From positions 1-19,385 of the forward strand of contig CALVRK010000008.1 of NCBI GenBank assembly GCA_944358565.1: DNA of 19,385 nt, given 5' to 3'. This DNA is from an uncultured Bacilli bacterium (GTDB lineage Bacteria > Bacillota_I > Bacilli_A > RF39 > UBA660). A model generated the notes under the pieces. The model was given only the letters and a program-made list of their open reading frames with translations. It was not told where the DNA came from and did no database searches. Position numbers and translations under genes: made by a program. The first letter of the stretch is position 1; each line of letters starts with the position of its first letter. Of the stretch, positions 1-7,428 are shown in pieces.

Positions 1-25
1 TATATTTAAAGCAACATATCTAATC

Positions 26-149
26 ATAAATTTTGACATAAGTAAAATAGAAATTAGGGTGGCGACCATCCGATACTCTATATGGAGGAGTCTAAGATTC
101 CTATGAAGTAGAAAGAGCTTACCGTGAGGTAATAACGTGCAAAATTTAT
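26..149 (+). ncRNA. Putative structured RNA of unknown family
   Basis: This segment is not protein coding but folds well on paper. A 10-bp perfect closing stem pairs 26-35 with 140-149. Inside it are a 6-bp hairpin with a CGA triloop (57-62/66-71), a 6-bp hairpin with a TAA triloop (87-92/96-101), and a 5-bp hairpin capped by a GTGA (GNRA) tetraloop (119-123/128-132). The hairpins include G-U pairs. It does not match the riboswitch or RNA-gene consensus sequences I can recall (T-box, c-di-AMP ydaO, SAM, TPP, M-box, purine, SRP, RNase P). It may be a cis-regulatory leader for the small ORF downstream or a free RNA. I see no clear promoter, so the 5' end may lie outside the window. Confidence 0.45.
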
Positions 150-180
150 TTTGGTATTTTGTTCTTTAAGGAGAAAAGAA

Positions 181-252
181 TTGGAAATTGCTAAAATTAT
201 ACATACTGAAAAAATTATAGATATAATCCTTAAAATTTTTGACTTAATGTAG
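181..252 (+). CDS. Small ORF, 23 codons, TTG start, strong Shine-Dalgarno
   Basis: An AAGGAG Shine-Dalgarno at 168-173 lies seven bases before a TTG codon that opens a 23-residue frame ending in TAG. The peptide is rich in Ile, Leu and Lys/Asp and looks amphipathic (begins MEIAKIIHTEKI). It lies just downstream of the putative structured RNA and just upstream of a hairpin with a T-run, so RNA, ORF and hairpin could form one transcript. I do not recognise it. It could be a leader peptide, a small membrane-active peptide or a chance frame; only the SD quality and context support it. Confidence 0.35.
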   Translation: MEIAKIIHTEKIIDIILKIFDLM

Positions 253-263
253 ATTAGAACAAG

Positions 264-298
264 AAAAATAATATTAATTACCAGTATTATTTTTCAGT
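264..298 (+). terminator. AU-only hairpin followed by T-rich tract
   Basis: A perfect 10-bp A/T stem (264-273 with 285-294) has an 11-base loop. It runs into T-rich DNA that continues as TTTTCTTTTCTTTTTTC to about 318. The lack of G-C pairs makes it a weak terminator, but it would separate the small upstream unit from the gdpP-like operon. Confidence 0.4.
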
Positions 299-366
299 TT
301 TCTTTTCTTTTTTCTTTAGTTTTAGTGTGAATAGAAATCAAAACATTTTTATTATTTAATGTTCGG

Positions 367-395
367 TTGACAAGACATTCTTGATAATTTATAGT
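367..395 (+). promoter_or_regulatory. Sigma-A type promoter for the gdpP-rplI-dnaB operon
   Basis: A consensus TTGACA at 367-372 is followed after 17 bases by TATAGT at 390-395. A consensus TATAAT overlaps at 395-400 but would need a 22-base spacer. An AGGAGGGTG ribosome binding site follows, just before the ATG at 419. Confidence 0.7.
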
Positions 396-418
396 ATAAT
401 GAATAGGAGGGTGAAATT

Positions 419-1399
419 ATGCGCGAACTCTTTGAAATATTAAATGAGAATATAAAAAAACATGATGAAATTATAATAATGACACATGCGAGACCTGATT
501 TAGATGGAATGGGGTCTGCTTTAGCTTTTTCTAAGATAGTAAATGCTATGAAAAAGAAAAATTATATTGTTTTTCCAGAAGAAAAAGTCGATAGATCGTT
601 AGATAAAGCATTTAAATTACTTGCGGAAAATGCAATTGCGTTTGAATTTAAAAAAGAAGAAGAGATAATGAATGCTAAACACAACAATTCATTATTGATT
701 ATTTTGGATACACAAAAACCAGAATTAGTAGAATCTGAAAAAGTACTTGATTTAATTAATGATAAGATAGTTATTGATCATCATATTGGAAGTTTAGATA
801 CAATTGATGATACGATTTATAAATATAGTGATGCGAACAAATCGAGTATTGTTGAGGTTATGGCTGAATATTTGAATTATTTAAAATTAGATATTGAACC
901 ATTAATTATGACAGTTTTACTTTCTGGGATGGTTGTTGATACTAGTAGTTTTAATATTAAAACGACAGCTAGAACTTTTGAAATGGCCGCTTATTTGGCT
1001 AGAAATGGTGCGGATTTTGTACTTATACAAGACTTGCTTAAAGAGCCAAGAGAAGAAATGGTTAAAAGATATAGTTTTATAAGTAATAGCGAAGAGATAG
1101 TTCCAGATGTTTTGATGTGCAAGATGGACGATAGGATTCATGGTAATGTAGATATTGCTTTACTTGCTAAAGAGTTACTTAAATTTGAAGATATAAAAGC
1201 TTCTTTTGCAATAGGAAAAATATCTGATAGAATTGTTGGTGTGAGTGCACGTTCGATGGGAAATGTTAATGTCGGAGAGATTATGAAAAAAATTGGTGGT
1301 GGTGGTCATTTAACAGATGCAGCTGCTCAAATTAAGGATAAGTCAGTTGATGAGGTGGCTGATAATTTAGAAAAAGTTATTAAGGATGTGATAAAATGA
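419..1399 (+). CDS. gdpP: DHH/DHHA1 phosphodiesterase, GdpP-type catalytic half (c-di-AMP hydrolase)
   Basis: This 326-residue protein has an N-terminal DHH domain and a C-terminal DHHA1 domain. Visible metal-site motifs are THARPDLDG (H23, D27, D29), the Asp of IILDTQ (D97) and DHH at 120-122; the DHHA1 motif GGGGH is at 293-297. The stretch around RTFEMAAYLARNGAD closely resembles GdpP rather than the short NrnA/DhhP enzymes. The GdpP family hydrolyses c-di-AMP to pApA. Bacillus GdpP is about 660 residues with two membrane helices, a PAS-like haem domain and a degenerate GGDEF domain; all are absent here, and the gene has its own promoter and strong SD, so the short form seems genuine. It is first in the operon and overlaps rplI by four bases (ATGA), the same order as yybT-rplI-dnaC in Bacillus. 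The symbol is given for the catalytic half; an NrnA-like activity cannot be excluded. Confidence 0.82.
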   Translation: MRELFEILNENIKKHDEIIIMTHARPDLDGMGSALAFSKIVNAMKKKNYIVFPEEKVDRSLDKAFKLLAENAIAFEFKKEEEIMNAKHNNSLLIILDTQKPELVESEKVLDLINDKIVIDHHIGSLDTIDDTIYKYSDANKSSIVEVMAEYLNYLKLDIEPLIMTVLLSGMVVDTSSFNIKTTARTFEMAAYLARNGADFVLIQDLLKEPREEMVKRYSFISNSEEIVPDVLMCKMDDRIHGNVDIALLAKELLKFEDIKASFAIGKISDRIVGVSARSMGNVNVGEIMKKIGGGGHLTDAAAQIKDKSVDEVADNLEKVIKDVIK

Positions 1400-1833
1400 G
1401 AGTTATATTATTAGCTGATGTAAAAAAACAAGGTAAGAAAAATGATATAATTGAAGTTAAAGATGGATATGGCACATATTTAATTAATAATAAACTTGCT
1501 GTTTTGGAAACTAAAGGAAGTAGTAAAGTTTTAAAAAAGCAAACAGAGGAAGCTGCTTTGGAAGAATCTTTGCTTTTAAAAGAATGTGAACAAATAAAAG
1601 AAAAATTAGAAAAAATGACTTTGAATTTTAAGGTTAATACAGGTAAAAATGGTCAAGTTTTTGGGCAAATTAGTACAAAACAAATAGCAGATGAGTTAAA
1701 GAAAAAAGGTTTTAATATAGATAAAAGAAAGATTAAATTAGATGTACCGATTAATACTTTAGGAACAACTAATGTCAAAGTTGTTTTACATAAAAAGGTA
1801 GAGGCTACTTTAAAGATACATTTGCAGAAGTAG
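1396..1833 (+). CDS. rplI: 50S ribosomal protein L9
   Basis: The 145-residue length is typical of bL9. The start MRVILLADVKKQGKKND and the following VKDGYGTYLINNKLA form the N-terminal 23S rRNA-binding domain. A long charged helix (about 45-80) connects to the C-terminal domain ending in VVLHKKVEATLKIHL. L9 binds near the base of the L1 stalk and helps reading-frame maintenance. The start overlaps the stop of the preceding phosphodiesterase gene (ATGA), implying translational coupling, and dnaB starts eight bases after its stop. The order is conserved in Firmicutes. Confidence 0.97.
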   Translation: MRVILLADVKKQGKKNDIIEVKDGYGTYLINNKLAVLETKGSSKVLKKQTEEAALEESLLLKECEQIKEKLEKMTLNFKVNTGKNGQVFGQISTKQIADELKKKGFNIDKRKIKLDVPINTLGTTNVKVVLHKKVEATLKIHLQK

Positions 1834-1841
1834 GTGATTAG

Positions 1842-3188
1842 ATGAATGATAGAGCGATGCCGCAAAAGATAGATGCGGAGCAAGCAATTCTTGGATCAAT
1901 GTTTTTAAGTGAGAAAGCTTTAGAACGTATTGTCGAAAGATTAAATAAAGATATGTTTTATTTGGATTCTCATAAGAAAATATTTGAAACGATAAAGAAT
2001 TTAGCTGATAAAAAAATTTCGATTGATATTACAACGGTTACGGCCGAACTTGAAAGAAAAAAATTACTTAATCAAGTTGGTGGGGTTGAATATTTAACCC
2101 AAATAATTAACATTGTACCAACGGCGGCCAATGCGGATGAATATATCAATATTATTGAAGAAAAGTTTTTAAGACGTAATTTAATTGAAGCAGGAACAGA
2201 TATTGTGAATGCGGGTTTTTCTTCTCCTTTGGATATTGGTGATATATTAGATGATGCCGAAAAAAAAATATTCGATGTTGTTAAAAATAGAAGAGGATCA
2301 GAATTTAAAACTATTCAAGATGTATTATTTAAAGCTCAAGCTGATTTAGAAAAATTATCTTCACAAAAAGGTGAAATTACAGGTGTTCCATCTGGATATT
2401 ATGATATTGATAGATTAACAGCTGGTTTTCATGAGAATGAGCTAATTATAATTGCCGCGCGTCCAGCAATGGGTAAAACAGCATTTGCGGTTAATTTAGC
2501 TGTTAATATGGCGATGAATGCTAAAAAAACTGTAGCTTTATTTAATATGGAAATGGGAGCTGAACAACTTATTTCACGTATGCTTTCTTCAGTTGGACAA
2601 ATTGAGGCTTCGAAACTTCGTACAGGAAAATTAGAACATCAAGATTGGAAAAGGGTAAATGAAGCTATTAGTAGACTTGCTGATACAAAAATATTTATTG
2701 ATGATACTCCTGGTATGACAGTGAGTGAAATTAGAGCTAAGTGTAGAAGACTTGCAAATTCTGAAGATGGTTTAGATATTGTAATTATAGATTATTTGCA
2801 ACTTATTAGCGGTTCAGCTAGATATGCCGGTCAAAGACAACAAGAGGTTTCTGAAATATCTAGATCTTTAAAGACAATGGCAATGGAATTAAATGTTCCA
2901 GTTATTGCTTTGGCTCAACTTTCAAGAAGTGTTGAAGGAAGGGAAGATAAAAGACCATTACTTTCTGATTTAAGAGAGTCAGGATCTATTGAACAAGATG
3001 CGGATATTGTGGCTTTCTTATACCGTGATGATTATTATAATAAAGAAAGTGCGATTGATGAAAATACAAGTAAGAGTGAATTTATTATTTCAAAACATCG
3101 TAGTGGACCAACAGCAACGGTTAATTTGATTTTTAAAAGGGATACTAGTTCGTTTTTTAATATGGAAAATAGTCAGGTAGGTGATTAA
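1842..3188 (+). CDS. dnaB: Replicative DNA helicase DnaB (DnaC of Bacillus)
   Basis: This 448-residue hexameric helicase unwinds DNA at the replication fork. The N-terminal domain begins with the family-typical PQKIDAEQAILGSMF. The RecA-like ATPase domain has Walker A RPAMGKT (207-213), Walker B VIIDYLQL with D317, and a conserved AQLSRSVEGREDKRP stretch followed by LRESGSIEQDAD. The C-terminus contains SKHRSGPTATVNLIF. The chosen ATG is preceded by AGGTGATTAG; a second in-frame ATG at 1857 is possible but less well spaced. The gene abuts the next one with no spacing. Its place after rplI matches the origin-proximal cluster of Bacilli. Confidence 0.97.
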   Translation: MNDRAMPQKIDAEQAILGSMFLSEKALERIVERLNKDMFYLDSHKKIFETIKNLADKKISIDITTVTAELERKKLLNQVGGVEYLTQIINIVPTAANADEYINIIEEKFLRRNLIEAGTDIVNAGFSSPLDIGDILDDAEKKIFDVVKNRRGSEFKTIQDVLFKAQADLEKLSSQKGEITGVPSGYYDIDRLTAGFHENELIIIAARPAMGKTAFAVNLAVNMAMNAKKTVALFNMEMGAEQLISRMLSSVGQIEASKLRTGKLEHQDWKRVNEAISRLADTKIFIDDTPGMTVSEIRAKCRRLANSEDGLDIVIIDYLQLISGSARYAGQRQQEVSEISRSLKTMAMELNVPVIALAQLSRSVEGREDKRPLLSDLRESGSIEQDADIVAFLYRDDYYNKESAIDENTSKSEFIISKHRSGPTATVNLIFKRDTSSFFNMENSQVGD

Positions 3189-4658
3189 ATGAAAAAATTT
3201 TCAATTGGTCTGATGCTTATAGTAATTGTAGTTGGAGTTTTTGTTTTAGGCTTTGGTTATAAAGCTGCTCCAGAACCAAATAATTATTATGAAGTTTATT
3301 TAAATGATAAGTCTTTGGGTACAATTCGTTCTGATAAGGAACTTGAAAATTATATTGATAAAAATGGTACTTATTATAAAAATAAATTTGATGTCGATAA
3401 AGTTTATTCACCTAAAGGTCTGCAAATTAGAAAGTTAACAACGTATAATGGTAAATTAAGTTCGGTTTCTCAAATTTACCGAAAAATTTCGAAAGAAGAG
3501 CCTTTAACCATAAAAGGTTTTGAATTTATTATAAAAAAACAAACAGATAATAAAGATAATGAGAATACGGTTACTACGCAAAGTATATATGTTTTAGATA
3601 AAAAGGTCTTTAAAGATGCGGTTACGGCTTTGATTGAAACTTTTGTTGGAGCTGATGCCTATGAAGCGTATATTGATGATAACCAAGTAAAAATTGAGAC
3701 AACTGGTGAAAATATTAACGATGTGTATGTTAATGAAGATATTACAGTTAGAGAGACTAATATACCAGTAAATGAAACTATTTATATAGATGCGGTGGAG
3801 CTTGCTAATTATTTATTATATGGTAAAAATCAAGTAGCTAATGAATATACAGTTCAAGCTGGTGATACTATTGAAAATGTAGCATTTAATAATAAAGTAA
3901 GTCCTGAGGAGCTTTTAATATCTAATACAGAATTAACTAGTACAACCAATTTACTTTATCCAGGACAAAAATTGAAAATAGTAGAAACTAATCCACAAAT
4001 TAGCGTGGTTGAAGAGTCTTATGTCGTTGAAGATATTGAAAGTCAGTATACAACGGAAGAAAGATATGATGATAATATAGTTATTGGTCAAGATAAAGTT
4101 ATTCAAGAAGGTGAAAACGGGCTTGAGAGAGTAGCTCAAAAAGTCAGAAAAGTTAATGGAGTTATTAATTATGTAGATCCACAAGGAAAAACGGTTTTGA
4201 AAGAACCTGTTAGTAAAATAATTGTCAAAGGAAATAAATATATTCCAGATGTTGGTAGTACAACAAGTTGGGGCTGGCCAACTGATAGTGGATGGACTCT
4301 TAGTAGTGGTTATGTTTGGAGAACTAATCCAGTTACTGGCAGACGTGAACTTCACGGTGGTCTTGATATAAGTGGTACAGGATATGGTTCAAAAATATAT
4401 GCGACTAATAATGGACGAGTTAAAGAGGCTAGTTATCACTATAGTTATGGAAATCATGTGATTATTGATCATAACAATGGTTATTTAACTTTATATGCTC
4501 ATATGTCAAGAATTAATGTTAAAGTTGGTCAAGTTGTTGCCCGTGGCGATGTTATTGGTTTTGTTGGTATGACAGGAACGGCAACTGGTCCGCATGTCCA
4601 TTATGAAATATGGAAAGGCTGCGATTATTGCCGAATTAATCCGATGAGTATGTATTAA
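3189..4658 (+). CDS. Membrane-anchored LysM-G5-M23 peptidoglycan endopeptidase
   Basis: A 489-residue exported cell-wall hydrolase. An N-terminal hydrophobic segment (about 5-24) is a signal anchor or signal peptide without an obvious lipobox. A poorly conserved region (about 30-210) is followed by a LysM domain at about 219-264 (YTVQAGDTIENVAF to LYPGQKLKI), a G5-like domain at about 275-350, and a C-terminal M23 lysostaphin-type metallopeptidase. Zn-site residues are visible as HGGLD (H389, D393) and HVHYE (H469, H471). This LysM-G5-M23 order is common in spore-forming Firmicutes, where such proteins cleave peptide cross-bridges. The start has GGTGATTAA just upstream within the dnaB end. 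It occupies the position where Bacillus carries wal genes, so a wall-related role under operon control is reasonable; the exact substrate is unknown. Confidence 0.88.
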   Translation: MKKFSIGLMLIVIVVGVFVLGFGYKAAPEPNNYYEVYLNDKSLGTIRSDKELENYIDKNGTYYKNKFDVDKVYSPKGLQIRKLTTYNGKLSSVSQIYRKISKEEPLTIKGFEFIIKKQTDNKDNENTVTTQSIYVLDKKVFKDAVTALIETFVGADAYEAYIDDNQVKIETTGENINDVYVNEDITVRETNIPVNETIYIDAVELANYLLYGKNQVANEYTVQAGDTIENVAFNNKVSPEELLISNTELTSTTNLLYPGQKLKIVETNPQISVVEESYVVEDIESQYTTEERYDDNIVIGQDKVIQEGENGLERVAQKVRKVNGVINYVDPQGKTVLKEPVSKIIVKGNKYIPDVGSTTSWGWPTDSGWTLSSGYVWRTNPVTGRRELHGGLDISGTGYGSKIYATNNGRVKEASYHYSYGNHVIIDHNNGYLTLYAHMSRINVKVGQVVARGDVIGFVGMTGTATGPHVHYEIWKGCDYCRINPMSMY

Positions 4659-5416
4659 TGAAAATTTGTGTTTTAGCTAGTGGTAGTAAAGGCAACTCGT
4701 CATATATTGAAACTGATAAAACTAGATCGCTTGTAGATTTAGGTATGAGTGCGGGTTATATTGCTAAAGCGTTGAAAAATATTGATGTAGACCCTTCTTC
4801 AATTCAAAGGGTCTTTATAACTCACACTCATACTGACCATGTGGCAGGATTAAAAGTGTTTTTAAAAAAATATCATCCAGTAGTTTATTTGACTCATAAA
4901 ATGGAAGATGAGTTAGGCTTTGAAATAGAAGATAAAGTTTATATTGATGAAGATACTTCTATTGATGATTTAAATGTGACAGTTATAAAAACTTCACATG
5001 ATGCAGCCGATTCTAATGGATATGTATTTAGTTCTAATAATAAATCGGTAGCTTATATTACCGATACAGGTTATATTCATGTGAAAAATTTTGATAAGCT
5101 AAAGAATAAAAGTGTCTATGTGTTTGAAAGTAATCATGATGTTAGATTGCTTAGAGAAGGAAAATATCCTTATTATTTACAGCAGCGTATTTTAAGTGAT
5201 AAAGGCCATTTATCTAATAAAGATTCAGCTTATTATTTATCTAATTTTATTGGCGATAAGACTGAGAAGGTTATTTTGATTCACTTAAGTGAAGAGAATA
5301 ATAGACCAGAAGTGGCTTTGAAAACATTGCTTGATACACTAGAGAAAAAAGGTGTTAGAATTCCAGATATTGAGATTGCTATGCAAAGGGAAAGTACGGA
5401 GTTAATTGAATTATGA
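4658..5416 (+). CDS. walJ: WalJ/YycJ-type metallo-beta-lactamase-fold hydrolase
   Basis: A 252-residue MBL-fold protein. The start MKICVLASGSKGNSSYIE is characteristic of the YycJ/WalJ family, and the metal motif THTHTDH gives H56, H58, D60 and H61. Further metal residues are likely in the TSHDA and ESNHD segments. The family is linked to WalRK-associated control of cell-wall metabolism and to DNA/RNA 5' exonuclease activity. The stop of the M23 gene and this ATG overlap by one base (TAATG), and rlmH overlaps the end by four (ATGA), so the genes are coupled. In Bacillus yycJ and rlmH lie in the same neighbourhood. No walR/walK is present in this window. Confidence 0.9.
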   Translation: MKICVLASGSKGNSSYIETDKTRSLVDLGMSAGYIAKALKNIDVDPSSIQRVFITHTHTDHVAGLKVFLKKYHPVVYLTHKMEDELGFEIEDKVYIDEDTSIDDLNVTVIKTSHDAADSNGYVFSSNNKSVAYITDTGYIHVKNFDKLKNKSVYVFESNHDVRLLREGKYPYYLQQRILSDKGHLSNKDSAYYLSNFIGDKTEKVILIHLSEENNRPEVALKTLLDTLEKKGVRIPDIEIAMQRESTELIEL

Positions 5417-5859
5417 AAATAATATGTGTTGGAAAAGTTAAAGAAAAATTTTTTGTAGATGCTATAGAAGAATATAGTAAAAGAATTTCTAAGTATATTA
5501 AGTTAGAAATAATCGAGATTCCAGATGAAGCTAATGAAAGTATAGCCATGAAAAAAGAAGGAGAAAAGATACTTTCTAAGATTAAAGATAATGATTATGT
5601 TGTTACTTTGGAAATAGAAGGGAATAGTTTAACTTCTTTAGAGTTTGCGAAGAAAATAGATAATAATTTTAGTAGTAATAAAAATTTAACGTTTGTGATT
5701 GGTGGCTCTTATGGATTAGATGAAACGGTTAAATCAAGAAGTAATTATAAGTTATCGTTTTCTAAATTTACTTTCCCTCATCAATTATTTAGGGTGATAT
5801 TACTTGAACAAATTTATAGAGCATATAAAATAAATCATAATGAAAATTATCATAAATAA
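5413..5859 (+). CDS. rlmH: 23S rRNA (pseudouridine1915-N3)-methyltransferase RlmH
   Basis: A 148-residue SPOUT-class methyltransferase, close to the usual 155-160. It uses SAM to methylate pseudouridine 1915 in helix 69 of 23S rRNA. The trefoil-knot signature GGSYGLDE is present, followed by SFSKFTFPHQLFRVILLEQIYRAYKI and the conserved NENYHK C-terminus. It is the last gene of the operon: its ATG overlaps the walJ stop, and a strong terminator follows 14 bases after its stop. Confidence 0.96.
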   Translation: MKIICVGKVKEKFFVDAIEEYSKRISKYIKLEIIEIPDEANESIAMKKEGEKILSKIKDNDYVVTLEIEGNSLTSLEFAKKIDNNFSSNKNLTFVIGGSYGLDETVKSRSNYKLSFSKFTFPHQLFRVILLEQIYRAYKINHNENYHK

Positions 5860-5872
5860 TAGAATATTGTTT

Positions 5873-5914
5873 TTAGACTTTCGGGAGTGCAATTCCTAAA
5901 AAGTCTATTTTTTT
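5873..5914 (+). terminator. Rho-independent terminator of the gdpP-rlmH operon
   Basis: An 8-bp stem TAGACTTT (5874-5881) pairs with AAAGTCTA (5900-5907). A further inner GGGA/TTCC pairing is possible, and a run of seven or more T follows at 5908-5914. Confidence 0.85.
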
Positions 5915-5915
5915 G

Positions 5916-5995
5916 TATAAAAACGTGAAACTTAAGACGAAAAAAATCATAAAAACGTGAAATCAAATGTATAAAAGGTGTATAAAAACGTGAAA
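5916..5995 (+). repeat. Phased direct repeats upstream of the AAA ATPase gene
   Basis: Three copies of the 15-mer TATAAAAACGTGAAA occur in the same orientation at 5916-5930, 5948-5962 (first base C) and 5981-5995. They start 32 and 33 bp apart, about three helical turns. A partial copy TATAAAAGGTG lies at 5970-5980, and a degenerate copy (11 of 15 matches by eye) at 6011-6025 overlaps the promoter. The regular phasing next to the -35 element suggests an operator array; the binding protein is unknown. Confidence 0.8.
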
Positions 5996-6000
5996 CTTGA

Positions 6001-6028
6001 TTGCATATTATTTAAAAATGTGTATAAT
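6001..6028 (+). promoter_or_regulatory. Promoter of the AAA ATPase gene
   Basis: TTGCAT (6001-6006) and a consensus TATAAT (6023-6028) are separated by 16 bases. The -35 starts six bases after the last perfect repeat of the array. AAAGGTGAT at 6036-6044 is the ribosome binding site. Confidence 0.65.
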
Positions 6029-6049
6029 ATTAAATAAAGGTGATGCGAT

Positions 6050-7357
6050 TTGAAGAGAAAATTTTATGAACAATTATTAAATTGGAAAGAAAATAATGTA
6101 CTTACTCCACTTATGGTTATAGGTGCTAGACAAGTAGGAAAAACTTATATAATTAATGAATTTTGCAAAAAAGAGTTTGATGATTATATTTATATTAATT
6201 TACTTGATGATAAATCTATTGTATCTTTTTTTGAAGAAGATATAGATACTAAAGATAAAATTGAAAAAATGAAACTTTATTTAAACAGACAAATTACTGA
6301 AAATACTGTTATATTTTTGGATGAAATTCAAGAATCCGAACAATTAATTTCAGCTTTAAAATATTTTTGTGAAAATGATTTTCCATATAAGATTGTGTGT
6401 GCTGGATCTTTGCTTGGTGTAAAACTGAATAGATTTAAATCATCTTTTCCTGTTGGAAAGGTTAGAATTTTGAAAATGTATCCGATGGACTTTGAGGAAT
6501 TTTTAATGGCTTTGGGTGAAGAGATGGCTGTTAAACAAATAAAATCTTGTTATGAAAATGATGAGCAGATGACATTAGCTTTACATGAAAAATATTTAAA
6601 GTATTATAGATTGTATTTATGCTCTGGTGGAATGCCTAATGCTGTAGATAATCTTATAAAAAACAACCTTGATATTTTAAATTTTGATAGAGAAATTTTA
6701 AATTCGATTGTTATTTCATATTTGGCTGATATGACAAAGTATGTTTCTAATAAGTTTGAAAGTGCAAAAATAGAAAGAATCTATAATACAATTCCAAAAC
6801 AATTACTAAAAGAAAATAAAAAGTTTATGTATTCATCTATAGATAAGGATGCGAGAAAAAGAGATTATTATATGAGTTTAGAATGGCTTATTTCCAGTAA
6901 TTTAGTGATACCATCATATCTTGTTAATAAATTTGAAATTCCCTTAAAAGGATATATGGATAGTGACAGTTTTAAATTATATTTAAGTGATGTTGGCATA
7001 CTTTCTTCTATTTTAAATATTTCTTATAACAGATTAGTTTTGGGGGATAAATTAGAATATTTAGGAACTATAGCGGAAAATTATGTGGCTAATGAGCTTG
7101 TATGTAGTGGTTTTGATTTGTATTATTATAATGTAAATCAAGTGGTAGAAATTGACTTTTTAATAGAAACTAATGATGGAGTTATCCCTATAGAAGTTAA
7201 AGCTTCTGATAACGTAAAGGCTAAAAGTTTAAATTATTATATGGAAAAATATAAACCAAAGTATGCTATTAGGATATCTACTAAGAATTTTGGGTTTGAT
7301 AATAATATTAAGTCAGTACCTTTATATGCTACATTTTGTATAAAAAACAAGCTTTAA
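6050..7357 (+). CDS. Standalone AAA+ ATPase with DUF4143 C-terminus (COG1373 family)
   Basis: A 435-residue ATPase of the widespread, poorly understood ATP-binding/DUF4143 family. Walker A is GARQVGKT (25-32) and Walker B VIFLDEIQ (D91, E92); the SGGMPNAV region is also typical. The C-terminal part shows a PD-(D/E)xK-like set: EID at 367-369 followed by PIEVKAS with E382 and K384, so a nuclease-like fold is likely. The TTG start follows AAAGGTGAT with a five-base gap, and no alternative start lies nearby. It is flanked by terminators on both sides, has its own promoter and phased repeats, and interrupts otherwise housekeeping genes, which fits horizontal acquisition. Base composition does not obviously differ. 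Function is unknown; DNA-linked or defence roles are guesses. Confidence 0.88.
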   Translation: MKRKFYEQLLNWKENNVLTPLMVIGARQVGKTYIINEFCKKEFDDYIYINLLDDKSIVSFFEEDIDTKDKIEKMKLYLNRQITENTVIFLDEIQESEQLISALKYFCENDFPYKIVCAGSLLGVKLNRFKSSFPVGKVRILKMYPMDFEEFLMALGEEMAVKQIKSCYENDEQMTLALHEKYLKYYRLYLCSGGMPNAVDNLIKNNLDILNFDREILNSIVISYLADMTKYVSNKFESAKIERIYNTIPKQLLKENKKFMYSSIDKDARKRDYYMSLEWLISSNLVIPSYLVNKFEIPLKGYMDSDSFKLYLSDVGILSSILNISYNRLVLGDKLEYLGTIAENYVANELVCSGFDLYYYNVNQVVEIDFLIETNDGVIPIEVKASDNVKAKSLNYYMEKYKPKYAIRISTKNFGFDNNIKSVPLYATFCIKNKL

Positions 7358-7394
7358 ATAGTTAATAAACTATGAAATTGAATAAAAAATATAT

Positions 7395-7428
7395 AAACTA
7401 CCCATTATTAAATTGAAGGGTGGTTTTT
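7395..7428 (+). terminator. Hairpin with T-run overlapping the spoIIR ribosome binding site
   Basis: AAACTACCC (7395-7403) pairs with GGGTGGTTT (7418-7426), including one T-G pair, across a 14-base loop, and is followed by T residues to 7428. It fits a terminator for the AAA gene. The 3' arm also contains the only candidate Shine-Dalgarno (GAAGGGTGG) for the ATG at 7431, so it could hide the ribosome binding site in read-through transcripts. Confidence 0.65.

Noticed and set aside
51..75. T-box-like motif (AGGGTGGCGACC resembles AGGGTGGNACCGCG)
   Set aside because: The T-box core CCGCG is absent, the sequence instead makes a simple 6-bp hairpin, and no aminoacyl-tRNA synthetase or amino-acid gene follows.
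917..1141. Minus-strand ORF inside the gdpP-like gene, and similar antisense ORFs at 1653-1883, 3217-3411, 3951-4355, 8236-8544, 10447-10632 and 18443-18649
   Set aside because: They lie opposite well-supported genes, lack ribosome binding sites and recognisable domains, and are expected by chance in such DNA.
5916..5995. CRISPR array
   Set aside because: The repeats are only 15 bp with 17-18 bp gaps, there are three copies, and there are no cas genes; a regulatory array next to a promoter is a better explanation.
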